NCBI RefSeq assembly: GCF_000285495.1
Contig: NZ_HE610977.1
Span: 611,018 to 675,017 of the forward strand
Reading direction: 5' to 3'
Source of the DNA: Oceanobacillus massiliensis str. N'diop
GTDB taxonomy: Bacteria; Bacillota; Bacilli; Bacillales; Amphibacillaceae
Length of the DNA: 64,000 nt
The notes below the pieces were generated by a model. It did no database searches. It was not told the origin of the DNA and saw nothing but the letters and a program-made list of their open reading frames with translations. The stretch's first letter is position 1. Each line of letters starts with the position of its first letter. The position numbers were made by a program, and so were the translations under genes. Below, in pieces: positions 16,251-25,119 of the stretch.

Positions 16251-18632
16251 TTATATTTTAACCCGCTTTAGCCGAAGTGCGTTTGTAACGACACTCACTG
16301 AGCTTAAAGCCATGGCTCCACCAGCAATCCAAGGCGCCAATAATCCTAAAGCAGCTATCGGAATTCCTGCAGTATTATATCCGAAAGCCCAGAATAGGTT
16401 CTGACGAATATTTTTAATAGTGGCATGACTGATCTTAATTGCTTTTGGTATAAGCAATAGCTCTCCACCAAGAATTGTGACATCTGCTGCTTCAATCGCA
16501 ACTTCCGTGCCAGTTCCGATGGCTATCCCTATATCTGCTGTCGCCAGTGCAGGTGCGTCATTTACCCCATCACCCACCATAGCTACTATTTTACCTTGCC
16601 GCTGGATTTCTTTCACTTTATCTGCCTTTTGCTCGGGTAATACTTGTGCCATTACCTGCTCAATTCCAACCTGATCGGCAATTGCTTTTGCAGTACGTTC
16701 ATTATCTCCAGTCAGCATAAATACTTGCAGCCCCTGTTCTTTCAGCTGTCGAATGGCTTCTGGTGCAGTTTCCTTAATCCTGTCTGCTACAGCTACCGAT
16801 CCTTTATATATTCCATTGACTGCAATCAGCATTGCTGTTTTTCCTTTTAATTCAAAATCAACCAGTTCCTGTTCCGCATTAACATTTATTTGGTTTTCAC
16901 GCATCAATTTTCGATTGCCGACAATAATACGATTGCCAGAAATTGTTGCTTCGATACCCCTGCCCGGTAGTGCTGAAAAAGAATCTACAGCGATAAATTC
17001 GATATTCTGATCTTGTGCATAGGCCACAATTGCTTCTGAAAGCGGGTGCTCAGATCCCTTTTCCGCACTGGCGAGTAATTGAAGTGTTTCTTCGTTGCCT
17101 GTAAAGTCCGTTACTTCTGGTTTTCCCTTTGTGACTGTTCCTGTTTTATCCAGAACAATTGCATTTAATTGATGGGTCCGTTCCAGATGCTCCCCGCCCT
17201 TGAACAATATACCGCTTTGGGCTGCTCTTCCAGTTCCGACCATGATGGAGGTCGGTGTCGCCAGTCCCAGTGCACATGGACAAGCAATAACAAGTACAGC
17301 TATTGCAGCCACCAATGCTGGCTCAAATTCTCCTTGCTCGACAAAAGCAAGCCAGACAATAAATGTCAACACTGCGATTCCGATGACAATTGGAACAAAA
17401 TATCCGGAAATCACATCAGCTAAGCGCTGGATCGGTGCTTTTGATCCTTGGGCATTCTCAACAGCTTTTACAATGGAAGCAAGTGCTGTATCTTTCCCAA
17501 CCTTTGTAGCTTCCATTTCAATCAAGCCATTCTTATTGATTGTTGACCCGATTACCGGCGCATTGGTGCCTTTTTCAATCGGAATCGATTCTCCGGTTAT
17601 CATCGATTCATCAATGGCAGTTCTCCCTTTGGTAACAATACCGTCGACAGGTATCTTTTCTCCCGGCTTTACAATAAGAAGGTCACCAGCAATCACTTCT
17701 TCAACCGGAATCATCAATTCCTCTCCATTTCTCACGGTACGAGCCTGTTTTGCCTGAAGGTTAAGCAATTTGGAAATAGCAGCAGATGTCTGCGTTTTGG
17801 CCCGTGTTTCCAAATATTTACCAACTAAAATCAGTGTGATCAGAATGGCACTCGTTTCAAAATATAGATGCGGCATGTATTCCGGATTACCGATGCTTTT
17901 GATTGCTTCATATAAACTGTAAAAATAGGCAGCACCTGTCCCCATAGCAACAAGGACATCCATATTTGCTCCACCATTTCTCAGGTTCTTATATGCACCA
18001 ACATAGAATTGCCATCCAATCACAAATTGAACCGGGGTTGCCAAAGCAAATTGGAACCAAGGATTCATGAAAATTGCCGGTATATCTCTCCCTAATAAAT
18101 GGACAACCATTGTTAGCAACAACGGTAAGGATAAGACAGCTGAAATCATTAGTTTTATTTTCATTTGACTTAACTGCTTCTCTTTATATGTCTTCTTCTG
18201 GTCTTTATCAGTTTTAGGATTTGCGTCATAGCCGATTTTCTGAATCCTATCAATGATTGCAGCTTCATCAATTATTCCCGGATTATATTCCACGGCAGCA
18301 CTTTCCGTTGCAAGATTGACAGTAGCCAGCCTGACACCATCCTGTTTGTTTAGCACTTTCTCAATTCTCGTGGAGCATGCAGCACAGGTCATTCCGAATA
18401 TATCAAACTCCGCCTTCTCAATTAAAACCCCATATCCAATATTTTCTATTTTTGAGGTGATTTCTTCGATGGACGTCTTTGCTGGATCATAATCAACTGT
18501 AGCCTTTTCTGTCGTTAGATTGACTTGTGCTTCAACACTGTCCATCCTATTTAGCACCTTTTCAATCCTGTTGGAGCATGCGGCACAGGTCATCCCGGTT
18601 ACACCCAATGTTGCATGTTCAGAAGCACTCAT
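16251..18632 (-). CDS. copA: Copper-exporting P1B-type ATPase CopA
   Basis: Cu(I) efflux ATPase in the cytoplasmic membrane. It has two N-terminal HMA domains with GMTCAAC motifs (about residues 13 and 80), then membrane helices, the TGES dephosphorylation motif (about 340), the transmembrane copper motif CPC in VIACPCALG (about 450), the phosphorylation site DKTGT (about 493), SEHPL (about 535) and [10 protein letters not shown] (about 690). Length 793 is typical. Start ATG follows AAAGGCGG. It sits between csoR and copZ in one operon. Confidence 0.97.
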   Translation of the reverse strand: MSASEHATLGVTGMTCAACSNRIEKVLNRMDSVEAQVNLTTEKATVDYDPAKTSIEEITSKIENIGYGVLIEKAEFDIFGMTCAACSTRIEKVLNKQDGVRLATVNLATESAAVEYNPGIIDEAAIIDRIQKIGYDANPKTDKDQKKTYKEKQLSQMKIKLMISAVLSLPLLLTMVVHLLGRDIPAIFMNPWFQFALATPVQFVIGWQFYVGAYKNLRNGGANMDVLVAMGTGAAYFYSLYEAIKSIGNPEYMPHLYFETSAILITLILVGKYLETRAKTQTSAAISKLLNLQAKQARTVRNGEELMIPVEEVIAGDLLIVKPGEKIPVDGIVTKGRTAIDESMITGESIPIEKGTNAPVIGSTINKNGLIEMEATKVGKDTALASIVKAVENAQGSKAPIQRLADVISGYFVPIVIGIAVLTFIVWLAFVEQGEFEPALVAAIAVLVIACPCALGLATPTSIMVGTGRAAQSGILFKGGEHLERTHQLNAIVLDKTGTVTKGKPEVTDFTGNEETLQLLASAEKGSEHPLSEAIVAYAQDQNIEFIAVDSFSALPGRGIEATISGNRIIVGNRKLMRENQINVNAEQELVDFELKGKTAMLIAVNGIYKGSVAVADRIKETAPEAIRQLKEQGLQVFMLTGDNERTAKAIADQVGIEQVMAQVLPEQKADKVKEIQRQGKIVAMVGDGVNDAPALATADIGIAIGTGTEVAIEAADVTILGGELLLIPKAIKISHATIKNIRQNLFWAFGYNTAGIPIAALGLLAPWIAGGAMALSSVSVVTNALRLKRVKI

Positions 18633-18648
18633 TTTGAATCCGCCTTTC

Positions 18649-18951
18649 CTATTTAGAAAACTGTTTCATTACACCCATCAGTTCATCAATTGCTGCGTAT
18701 CCTTCCCCCGATTTCACAGCATCACTGACGCAATGTTTAATATGTCGTTCAGCAACTTCAAAACCCACTTTTTTAAGCGCTGCATTGATAGCGCTGATCT
18801 GCACTAAAATATCTACACAATAACGGTCTTCATCCACCATTTTTTGAATACCCCGAACTTGGCCTTCTATTCGCTTCAAACGGTTGATGACTGCCTGCTT
18901 TTCATCCTTTGTTCTGGGAGTTGCTGGGTGTTCATGTAAAAATTCATCCAT
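18649..18951 (-). CDS. csoR: Copper-sensing repressor CsoR
   Basis: Four-helix CsoR/RcnR-family repressor that leaves DNA when Cu(I) binds. Ligands Cys (DRYCVDI), His and Cys (ERHIKHCV) give the C-H-C copper site. GTG 18960 is in frame but abuts the AAGGAA site; ATG 18951 has 8-9 nt spacing and is used (100 aa). It is the first gene of the copper operon and probably autoregulated through the G-tract operator in its promoter. Confidence 0.94.
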   Translation of the reverse strand: MDEFLHEHPATPRTKDEKQAVINRLKRIEGQVRGIQKMVDEDRYCVDILVQISAINAALKKVGFEVAERHIKHCVSDAVKSGEGYAAIDELMGVMKQFSK

Positions 18952-18977
18952 ATTATTCACTTCCTTCTTATGATTAT

Positions 18978-19007
18978 ACTATACCCCCCTAATGTATTTC
19001 TAGTCAA
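18978..19007 (-). promoter_or_regulatory. csoR-copA-copZ promoter with CsoR operator
   Basis: On the minus strand TTGACT (19007-19002), an 18-nt spacer and TATAGT (18983-18978). The spacer carries ATACATTAGGGGGGTAT, the G-tract flanked by TA-rich half-sites that CsoR family repressors bind. Confidence 0.75.
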
Positions 19008-19090
19008 CAGAAATGCTTAGAAAGAGAAAGATACATTTAATATCAAAATCAAAGCATTGTAATAAGGATTATTTTTAGGCAAATAATATA

Positions 19091-19643
19091 AACTGCGAAG
19101 TAACGACCGATCTCCACTCCGAGCGCTCCGGAAATACACTGCGCTTTCCGCGGGCTCGCGCTGAGCCTCCTCGCTCGCAAAGTTCGCTCTCTGCGGGGTC
19201 TTAGCGTCTTCGCTTTCCCGCTGGAGTCTCCGTGTATTTCCTCCGCTAAGATTTAGCTTTCTGAATAGAATTACTGTTATTCAATTATTAAGATGATTGA
19301 TTGTAGCGCAGGGCAGTCGACTCCAGCGGGAAAAGCAACGGCTGAAGATCCCGCAAGAAGCCGGGCTTGCTTCTGAGGAAGCTGAAGCGGTGCCCGCGGA
19401 AAGCGACTGCCCGGAGCGGAAATCGGCCGGAGCAGTTATCGTATTTACTGACTGCCTTCTTTATAGAAAAAAAATCATAAATAATTTGAGATGGTTGTTA
19501 GAAGCCAAGGAGGTCTAGCGGGAAAAGCAACGGCTGAAGATCCCGCAGGAAGTGGATTTCTTCCGAGGAAGCTGGGAGCGCCCGCCGCGGAAAGAGACTG
19601 TCCGGAGCGGAAATCGGCCGTTGCTGTTATGTCGCAGTTATAT
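19091..19643. repeat. Composite copy of the large paired-unit repeat
   Basis: GC-rich block in an AT-rich region. Unit A spans about 19111-19250 with closing stem GGAAATACAC (19130-19139) / GTGTATTTCC (19232-19241). After an AT spacer, unit B spans about 19301-19428 with closing stem GGGCAGTCG (19311-19319) / CGACTGCCC (19404-19412). A second B unit lacking its 5' arm follows at about 19513-19628. The ends AACTGCGAAGTAAC and GTTATGTCGCAGTT match the sub-terminal inverted repeats of the complete copies; the outermost GGCT ends are missing. It lies between csoR and csp3. Confidence 0.85.
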
Positions 19644-19765
19644 CAACTGAGAGGATGAAGCAAAAAAAATAGAATAACAGGTCGAGCAATATGGTTAATT
19701 TTACTTCACAGCGGGTAACGTATCTATGTAGGACAAAATATACAGATTCAGGAGGTTTTTTAGGA

Positions 19766-20092
19766 ATGGCGCATGAACAGCACAAGGAATTAATCGGGAC
19801 TTTACATGAATGTATGACAGCATGTAATCATTGTTTTGATGCTTGTCTAAAAGAGGATGATATTAAAATGATGGCTGAATGCATCCGTTTGGACAGGGAA
19901 TGTGCGGATATCTGCAATTATGTGGAACAGGCACTTTCCCGAAACACTCCATTCGGCTCTGAGTTAGCCTCAGTTTGTGCCACTATTTGTGAGGCATGCG
20001 GAAATGAATGCAAAAAGCATGAACATGAGCATTGTCAGAAATGCGCAGATGCCTGCTTCAAATGTGCAGAAGCTTGTAAAAGTGTGGCATAA
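19766..20092 (+). CDS. csp3: Four-helix-bundle copper storage protein (Csp3/YhjQ-like)
   Basis: Cytosolic Cu(I) storage protein: helices lined with Cys bind many copper ions. The 108 residues contain 16 Cys in CxxxC/CxxC arrays (HECMTACNHCFDAC, REC, DIC, VCATICEACGNEC, HCQKCADACFKCAEAC) plus a HEHEH stretch. The frame is open from 19691, but ATG 19766 has AGGAGG 10 nt upstream and gives the family N-terminus. It lies beside the csoR-copA-copZ operon, separated by a repeat element, and ends at a strong terminator. Confidence 0.92.
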   Translation: MAHEQHKELIGTLHECMTACNHCFDACLKEDDIKMMAECIRLDRECADICNYVEQALSRNTPFGSELASVCATICEACGNECKKHEHEHCQKCADACFKCAEACKSVA

Positions 20093-20099
20093 TAATTTA

Positions 20100-20148
20100 A
20101 AAAAATTGCTCAAAAAAAGGTAATGCCTTTTTTGAGCAATTTTTTATT
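20100..20148 (+). terminator. Terminator of csp3
   Basis: AAAATTGCTCAAAAAAGG / CCTTTTTTGAGCAATTTT long stem-loop followed by T residues. Confidence 0.92.
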
Positions 20149-20295
20149 TACTTCGACAACATGAGGTTTTGAAAAAATCATTTGGTGCTAAATAATAATC
20201 AAGTAGTTAATCTCAACAATTTACCAGTCCAAAGCGGATTAAGGAACGTGCACGATTATCTCTGAACAGAAGCAAGAAGTGGAAGTCATAAGATT

Positions 20296-20556
20296 TTATC
20301 TGCTTTTAACAAGTAGATTCACCGCCTCATCAATAGCCGATTCAGAACTTTCCCCTTCTTTCTGCTTTTCACGGATGCATTGCTCCAGGTTTTTGCTGAC
20401 AATTAATGCAGAAGTTCGATCCAAGGCTGTCTTTGCAGCTGACAATTGAGTAACAACGGCTTTACAGTCTTTCTCCTCTTCCATCATTTTCAGAACACCT
20501 CTAACCTGTCCTTCTATCCGCTTCATACGATTAAAGACTTTTTCATCATATTTCAC
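20296..20556 (-). CDS. cstR: CstR-type persulfide-sensing repressor
   Basis: 86-residue CsoR-family repressor. It has Cys31 (EEKDCKAVV) and Cys60 (NLEQCIRE) but lacks the histidine of the copper site, which is the CstR pattern for sensing persulfide or polysulfide through a di/tetrasulfide bridge. The tail EAVNLLVKS is typical of CstR. The start is GTG 20556, 10 nt after AAAGGAG and overlapping the rhodanese-like gene by 11 bp. It probably represses its own operon. Confidence 0.88.
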   Translation of the reverse strand: MKYDEKVFNRMKRIEGQVRGVLKMMEEEKDCKAVVTQLSAAKTALDRTSALIVSKNLEQCIREKQKEGESSESAIDEAVNLLVKSR

Positions 20557-20917
20557 AGCAGCACATCTCCTTTTTCTTCTTATAATCCAATAAACAATAA
20601 CCTTGAATTTGGTATCCTTTATTCTTTAAGAATCTGGCTGCAAGATTTATTTCTACAGAATCTGCTGCAATTAAAACAACTGGTTTATGGGGTATTTCAT
20701 TATAGTGTCTTCTTAAATATGGTACAGGTATACGATACATATCAGCTATCGATTCCTTTGAGGATGTCTGAAAATCCCTCGTATCAATCAGCAGTACATT
20801 ATCTATGGACAGGAGATCACTTCTTGTATACCTTCTGGAACTGCCAAGGGCCGGGACATACCTTTTATAAATCAATACGGATGCATAAATTGCCAAACCA
20901 ATAAGTATTATACTCAT
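20546..20917 (-). CDS. Membrane-anchored rhodanese-fold protein lacking catalytic Cys
   Basis: 123 residues: an N-terminal membrane helix (about 2-17) and a rhodanese-like domain (about 35-112) with LLIDTRDF and AARFLKNKGY. The active-site loop reads VLIAADSVEIN where a sulfurtransferase would have Cys followed by GxRS, so sulfur transfer by the usual cysteine is not expected. The C-terminus ends CCCEI, a cysteine cluster that might act instead. Start ATG has AGGGAG upstream. First gene of an operon with cstR, pointing to reactive sulfur handling. Confidence 0.8.
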   Translation of the reverse strand: MSIILIGLAIYASVLIYKRYVPALGSSRRYTRSDLLSIDNVLLIDTRDFQTSSKESIADMYRIPVPYLRRHYNEIPHKPVVLIAADSVEINLAARFLKNKGYQIQGYCLLDYKKKKEMCCCEI

Positions 20918-20953
20918 TACAAACTCCCTTCAACTTTAATACCGTTTATATCG

Positions 20954-20965
20954 TATACGCGTATA
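20954..20965 (-). promoter_or_regulatory. Palindromic candidate operator of rhodanese-cstR operon
   Basis: Perfect palindrome TATACGCGTATA located 37-48 bp upstream of the first start codon of the operon; GC core flanked by TATA arms as in CsoR/CstR operators. Confidence 0.4.
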
Positions 20966-21014
20966 TGAATCCCGTCAATGAATTAAACTTGAAGGGAGAG
21001 CCTTTTATAAGAAT

Positions 21015-21044
21015 TAGCCCCCTATCTGTTTCGACAGGGGGCTA
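21015..21044. terminator. Hairpin between yhaP and the rhodanese-like gene
   Basis: TAGCCCCCT / AGGGGGCTA arms, about 9 bp plus partial inner pairing. It sits 20 bp after the yhaP stop on the minus strand; the following T tract is poor. Confidence 0.55.
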
Positions 21045-21063
21045 TTGCTTCATCTATAATGTG

Positions 21064-22317
21064 TTACTTATCTTTTTTTGATAATGCCATTGCCTTCTTA
21101 ATATCCTTGAATGAGCCGGAACGTCCATACATTAGAACTCCTCCGCTATACACTTTAGCACCAATATAAGCGAGAATGGCTATTGTACCAACAAGGATAC
21201 CGATTGAGAGTGCAACTTCCCAGAATGGAAGATCGAGCATCCCCACTCGCAGAAACATGATCATTGGTGCAAAAAACGGAATGAATGAAGTGACGGTTAT
21301 CAGTGTCGATTCCGGCATCTGCAAACCAAACATTGCGATTAAGAATGCTGCTACAATCATCATTGTCATTGGAGTGATTAGCTGATTGACGTCCTCCAAA
21401 CGGCTTACAAGCGAACCAAGCATTGCTGCAAGTGTTGCATATAGCATATATCCCAAAAGGAAGAATATCACAGCATATATATAGATTGAAGGTGATGTAT
21501 CCTGAACACCAAAGAAGCTGAAGAATCCTCCAGTCATCTCATCCTGTTTTGCTGCAAGGAATGCATAACCTACTGCCATAAATAAGACGACTTGCGTCAA
21601 TCCGACAAAGGCTATGCCGATAATTTTGGCAAACATATGGGTTACTGGAGATGCACTTGAAATCAGAATTTCCATCACGCGTGATGATTTCTCTGTCGCA
21701 ACATCTGTTGCTATCATCTGCCCATATATGATTACTGCCATATAAAGGACAAATAATATGACATAAACAATTCCTCTTGCTTGATCAAGCTCTTCTTCGG
21801 TTTTCGCAGTTTCATTCAATGCCACTGTTTCAAAAGGGATTGGTGAATAGATATCTGCTATTGTGGCTTCGTCAATTCCTGACTGCTGTGTTGCAATTGC
21901 AATTTTTAGCTGCTGCAAATGCTGTTCAATTGCTGCCTGATTCCCTGTCTCTGCAATATTATCTGCATAGTAAGCAGCTTCCGGGAGCTGATTATCATTC
22001 ATGGATATGACAATTAATGCATTAAAATCTTCACTCTGTACAGCTTCCTTCCCTTCTTCCACAGAACCATCATAGGAGATTAATTCAAAGTCTTCTTCGG
22101 CAGCAGTAAGGCTTTCCTGCAGAGACTCACCCAATGCTCCAGATTCGTCAATCATTGCAATTTCTTCCTTATCCCCATCTGTGAATGTATCGATGATGGA
22201 TTGGAAATTCGTAATGCCTACAATAAATAAAAGCGTTAATAATGTGCTGATAAGGAAGGATTTCGTTTTAACTCTTGTCAGGTATGTATGTGACAGAACA
22301 ACCCAAAACTTATTCAT
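21064..22317 (-). CDS. yhaP: ABC-2 type transporter permease YhaP
   Basis: NatB-like export permease (417 aa): an N-terminal helix (about 19-38), a large extracytoplasmic loop (about 45-180) and five to six membrane helices in the C-terminal half (about 185-395). It pairs with YhaQ. The start ATG lies within the last codons of yhaQ (8-bp overlap), so they are translationally coupled. NatAB relatives extrude sodium; the substrate here is not determined by sequence. Confidence 0.88.
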   Translation of the reverse strand: MNKFWVVLSHTYLTRVKTKSFLISTLLTLLFIVGITNFQSIIDTFTDGDKEEIAMIDESGALGESLQESLTAAEEDFELISYDGSVEEGKEAVQSEDFNALIVISMNDNQLPEAAYYADNIAETGNQAAIEQHLQQLKIAIATQQSGIDEATIADIYSPIPFETVALNETAKTEEELDQARGIVYVILFVLYMAVIIYGQMIATDVATEKSSRVMEILISSASPVTHMFAKIIGIAFVGLTQVVLFMAVGYAFLAAKQDEMTGGFFSFFGVQDTSPSIYIYAVIFFLLGYMLYATLAAMLGSLVSRLEDVNQLITPMTMMIVAAFLIAMFGLQMPESTLITVTSFIPFFAPMIMFLRVGMLDLPFWEVALSIGILVGTIAILAYIGAKVYSGGVLMYGRSGSFKDIKKAMALSKKDK

Positions 22318-23209
22318 AGGAAGCACCTACTTTCTCAATGAAAATATCGTTCAATGAGGGCTCTTCCAGGTCGAATTTACTTACGAAGCCTTTTCCCTGC
22401 AGTTCTGCAAAGATATTTTGAGAAACATCCTCATTAGTTATTTGCAGTTTACAACCCTGTGCCAGTTTCTTGTAATTGACAACTCCCGGAAAATCTTGCA
22501 GAAAATCGAAGTTAAAATCCCCATGTATCAATAGATTTTTCTTTCCGAATGTTCGTTTAATATCTTTCAGTGTTCCTTGTACGACCGGTGTTCCTTTATG
22601 CAGAATACATAAATGCTCACATAACTCCTCTACATGCTCCATTCGGTGTGATGAAAACACAATTGAAGTTCCCTGCTCTTTCAAATCAACAACAGCTTCT
22701 TTGAGCATTTCTACATTAACTGGGTCAAGTCCAGAAAACGGTTCATCCAAAATCAGCAATTTAGGCTTATGGATGACGGCAGTGATAAATTGAATCTTCT
22801 GCTGGTTTCCTTTTGAAAGTTCATCCACTTTCTTATTCATATACTCTGGCACCTTAAAGCGCTCCAGCCAGCCTTCAAGTTCTTTAATTATTGACTGTTT
22901 GTTCATCCCTCGGAGCTTTCCAAGATAGATTAATTGTTCCTTTACCGTTAATTTGGGATAAAGCCCTCTCTCTTCAGGCAAATATCCAATTAAGTGGCTC
23001 TTGTCATAGCTTATGGACTCCCCATTCCAGGTAATTTCACCTTCTGTAATATCCAGTAATCCAAGAATCATCCGAAAGGTAGTTGTCTTCCCAGCACCAT
23101 TTCCACCTAAAAAGCCAAACATCTCTTTCTCCGGTATTTCAAGCGAAAGCCGTTTAACGGCTGTATGCTCATTGAATCGTTTTGTGACGTCCTTTAATAA
23201 TAATGTCAT
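22310..23209 (-). CDS. yhaQ: ABC transporter ATP-binding protein YhaQ
   Basis: NatA-like ATPase for YhaP: Walker A FLGGNGAGKTTT (about 34-45), signature LSKGNQQKIQF (about 130), Walker B LLILDEPFSGLD (about 150), H-loop SSHRM. The frame is open to 23275, but ATG 23209 has GGAGGA 8 nt upstream and starts at MTLLLKDVTKRF, the family N-terminus (299 aa). It is the first gene of yhaQP, transcribed away from yhzD. Confidence 0.9.
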   Translation of the reverse strand: MTLLLKDVTKRFNEHTAVKRLSLEIPEKEMFGFLGGNGAGKTTTFRMILGLLDITEGEITWNGESISYDKSHLIGYLPEERGLYPKLTVKEQLIYLGKLRGMNKQSIIKELEGWLERFKVPEYMNKKVDELSKGNQQKIQFITAVIHKPKLLILDEPFSGLDPVNVEMLKEAVVDLKEQGTSIVFSSHRMEHVEELCEHLCILHKGTPVVQGTLKDIKRTFGKKNLLIHGDFNFDFLQDFPGVVNYKKLAQGCKLQITNEDVSQNIFAELQGKGFVSKFDLEEPSLNDIFIEKVGASYE

Positions 23210-23341
23210 ATTCCATCTCCTCCCTGCTTCTTTATACGATTGAAATAAATTATTAGTTTCACCAAAATTATTCATTTACTAAAAAAATTCAATTATAATA
23301 GAACTATACCAGTGTAAGCGCTGACTAAAGGAGGAATACCT

Positions 23342-23527
23342 ATGAAATCATACGCTTTAACAGTATTTGATAAGTCTGGAGAAAAATTACTTGATGAATC
23401 TTTCACTGCCGTTTCTGACCAGGAGGCAAAAGAAATAGGAAAGGCACAGCTTCTGGAGAAAGGATTTGCAGAGCACACACACCGGTGCGTAAACCCGCAA
23501 GCAAAACTAATCCTCTTCCACCGATAA
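23342..23527 (+). CDS. yhzD: YhzD family small protein
   Basis: 61-residue soluble protein with the YhzD-family sequence YALTVFDKSGEKLLDESF, DQEAKEIGKAQLLEKGFAEHTHRC and the ending KLILFHR. AAAGGAGG lies 7 nt before ATG. Located between yhaQ and yheA, as expected for the yha/yhe region. Function unknown. Confidence 0.88.
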   Translation: MKSYALTVFDKSGEKLLDESFTAVSDQEAKEIGKAQLLEKGFAEHTHRCVNPQAKLILFHR

Positions 23528-23626
23528 ATCCGGGTGCCTGTCACTTCCCGGTTTTTGTCGATATTTGTCGATTAATTACAATGCAAAGCCCGCAGAATTT
23601 AGTTCTGCGGGCCTCTATGTAATCGT

Positions 23627-23977
23627 CTAGTTTGTTGAATTGCCATATAGCTCTTCTAATGGCTTCGTGATGATACGGCTGATATCATTGATTACAAGGT
23701 TTAATTTTTGCTCCTCTTCCATCAATTTGGCGATATCTTGATGTTCCTGTACCGATTCCACGATCGCACGCGCTTTTTCAACTTCCTCTTCCGTAATTTC
23801 CATTCCCTGCATTTGCTTTTCCTGCAGCTCCATTTGTGTATCGCGGAAATCTTCAAACATCTGTTTTGCGCTTGGCTCGTTCATAACCGTCTCATAAGCT
23901 GTTTTTAGGTTTTTAAATTCTTCACTTTCGCGAATGGCTTTCTCTAAATCATATGCACTATCATAAATATTGGGCAT
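23627..23977 (-). CDS. yheA: YlbF/YmcA family protein YheA
   Basis: 116-residue all-helical protein of the YheA/YlbF/YmcA family (DUF964): NIYDSAYDLEKAIRESEEFKNLK and MFEDFRDTQMELQEKQMQG. Relatives YlbF and YmcA act with YaaT in RNA turnover and biofilm/competence control, but YheA itself has no defined role. ATG 23977 has GGAGGG 6-7 nt upstream; a TTG one codon earlier is also possible. Monocistronic. Confidence 0.92.
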   Translation of the reverse strand: MPNIYDSAYDLEKAIRESEEFKNLKTAYETVMNEPSAKQMFEDFRDTQMELQEKQMQGMEITEEEVEKARAIVESVQEHQDIAKLMEEEQKLNLVINDISRIITKPLEELYGNSTN

Positions 23978-24135
23978 CAATTTCCCTCCTAGTTATCATT
24001 TCTAAGGCTACTATAACAGAGGTTTTAACCCATGTATACCCTCAAGAAAAATATAGCAAATCGTCAAAAATCTTTTTTTCCCACACCAGGGACTGCTATA
24101 ATTTAATATAGACTCAAGCAAAAAGGAGTTTTCCC

Positions 24136-25029
24136 ATGCAGAATACGCTCAAAAAACTGTTTTCTACTTTCTTGATTTTTGACGAACTAGAGGAAATACC
24201 AGACAACTACCAATGGTATCTGACCGATTCAAACCAAATTATCGGTATCCATAAAGATGAATTGGGCGAAAAAGATTCAGCTATCCTATCTGCTTTTTTA
24301 TTGCCGTACGATCTTAACATCCCAAAGCCTACAAAACTGGAAAGGATTTGGAAAAAAAGAATCACGGCACCTGCACCAGAACAGGCGGAAATGACTGGAC
24401 AAGCATTCCGATTTATTTATTTCCACTTTAAGAAGGACCAAATCGAACCTTCCATATTTAAAGAGACGATAAAGGAATTCTATTCCAGTCCGGCTGCCGT
24501 CATGTGGGAGAGTGAACATGAAGGGATTATTATTGAACAGCAAGACTCCCAGCTGGAAGAACATATTTCCTACGAACAGATCAGTGACACTTTAATGAGT
24601 GATCTGTATGTAAAGATCAAATTTTTCGAAGGGCCTTTCCTGCATGACTATACCAACTTAACTGATCATTATACATCGATTATCGAATCTGCCAGAAGCG
24701 CATTTAACTATACGGAGAAATCAGCTGTCAGCTATGTCGATGCAATTCCATTCGAACTAATAGATGAGATATCTCCAACCAAACGGAAGCGGATTACACA
24801 ACTAATATTGAAGGATTTTATGGATGATGAAGACTTCCTCCAAACCATCCGAACCTTCATTCAATGCAATCTGAATGTTTCTGTGACGGCAAAAAAGTTA
24901 TACATGCATCGAAACAGCCTTCAGTATCGGATTGATAAATTCCATGAGAAAACGGGTATCGATGTGAGGCAGTTTGAACAGGCCGTGACGGTCTATCTCG
25001 CATTGCTATCAAACATGCACAAAGGATAG
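24136..25029 (+). CDS. yxkF: PucR/CdaR-type HTH regulator (YxkF-like)
   Basis: Putative regulator of 297 residues. Its C-terminal 55 residues are a PucR-type helix-turn-helix (IQCNLNVSVTAKKLYMHRNSLQYRIDKFHEKTGIDVRQFEQAVTVYLALL). The N-terminal two thirds is an unassigned signal or dimerisation part. AAAGGAG lies 8 nt before ATG. It is followed by msmX, a pairing also found in B. subtilis (yxkF-msmX), so control of sugar-importer ATPase supply is likely. Confidence 0.85.
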   Translation: MQNTLKKLFSTFLIFDELEEIPDNYQWYLTDSNQIIGIHKDELGEKDSAILSAFLLPYDLNIPKPTKLERIWKKRITAPAPEQAEMTGQAFRFIYFHFKKDQIEPSIFKETIKEFYSSPAAVMWESEHEGIIIEQQDSQLEEHISYEQISDTLMSDLYVKIKFFEGPFLHDYTNLTDHYTSIIESARSAFNYTEKSAVSYVDAIPFELIDEISPTKRKRITQLILKDFMDDEDFLQTIRTFIQCNLNVSVTAKKLYMHRNSLQYRIDKFHEKTGIDVRQFEQAVTVYLALLSNMHKG

Positions 25030-25051
25030 GGACAATCTTTGTGCATGTTTG
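25010..25051 (+). terminator. Long inverted repeat at the yxkF 3' end
   Basis: Perfect 15-bp arms CAAACATGCACAAAG / CTTTGTGCATGTTTG around a 12-nt loop; the 5' arm is inside the last codons of yxkF. No clear T tract, so it may also be an RNA-stabilising or attenuating hairpin before msmX. Confidence 0.6.
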
Positions 25052-25119
25052 CCATTCCCAAATGTAAGCCCTTTCGTTAAGCTATAACTATAGAAAAAAT
25101 ATACATTGGAGGGAATAAA

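Noticed and set aside
17200-17757. 185-codon plus-strand ORF over copA
   Set aside because: Shadow frame of CopA, whose catalytic motifs are all on the minus strand.
19297-19518. 73-codon ORF inside the large repeat
   Set aside because: It reads across unit B and the spacer; the frame is not kept in the other copies, whose constraint is on base pairing.
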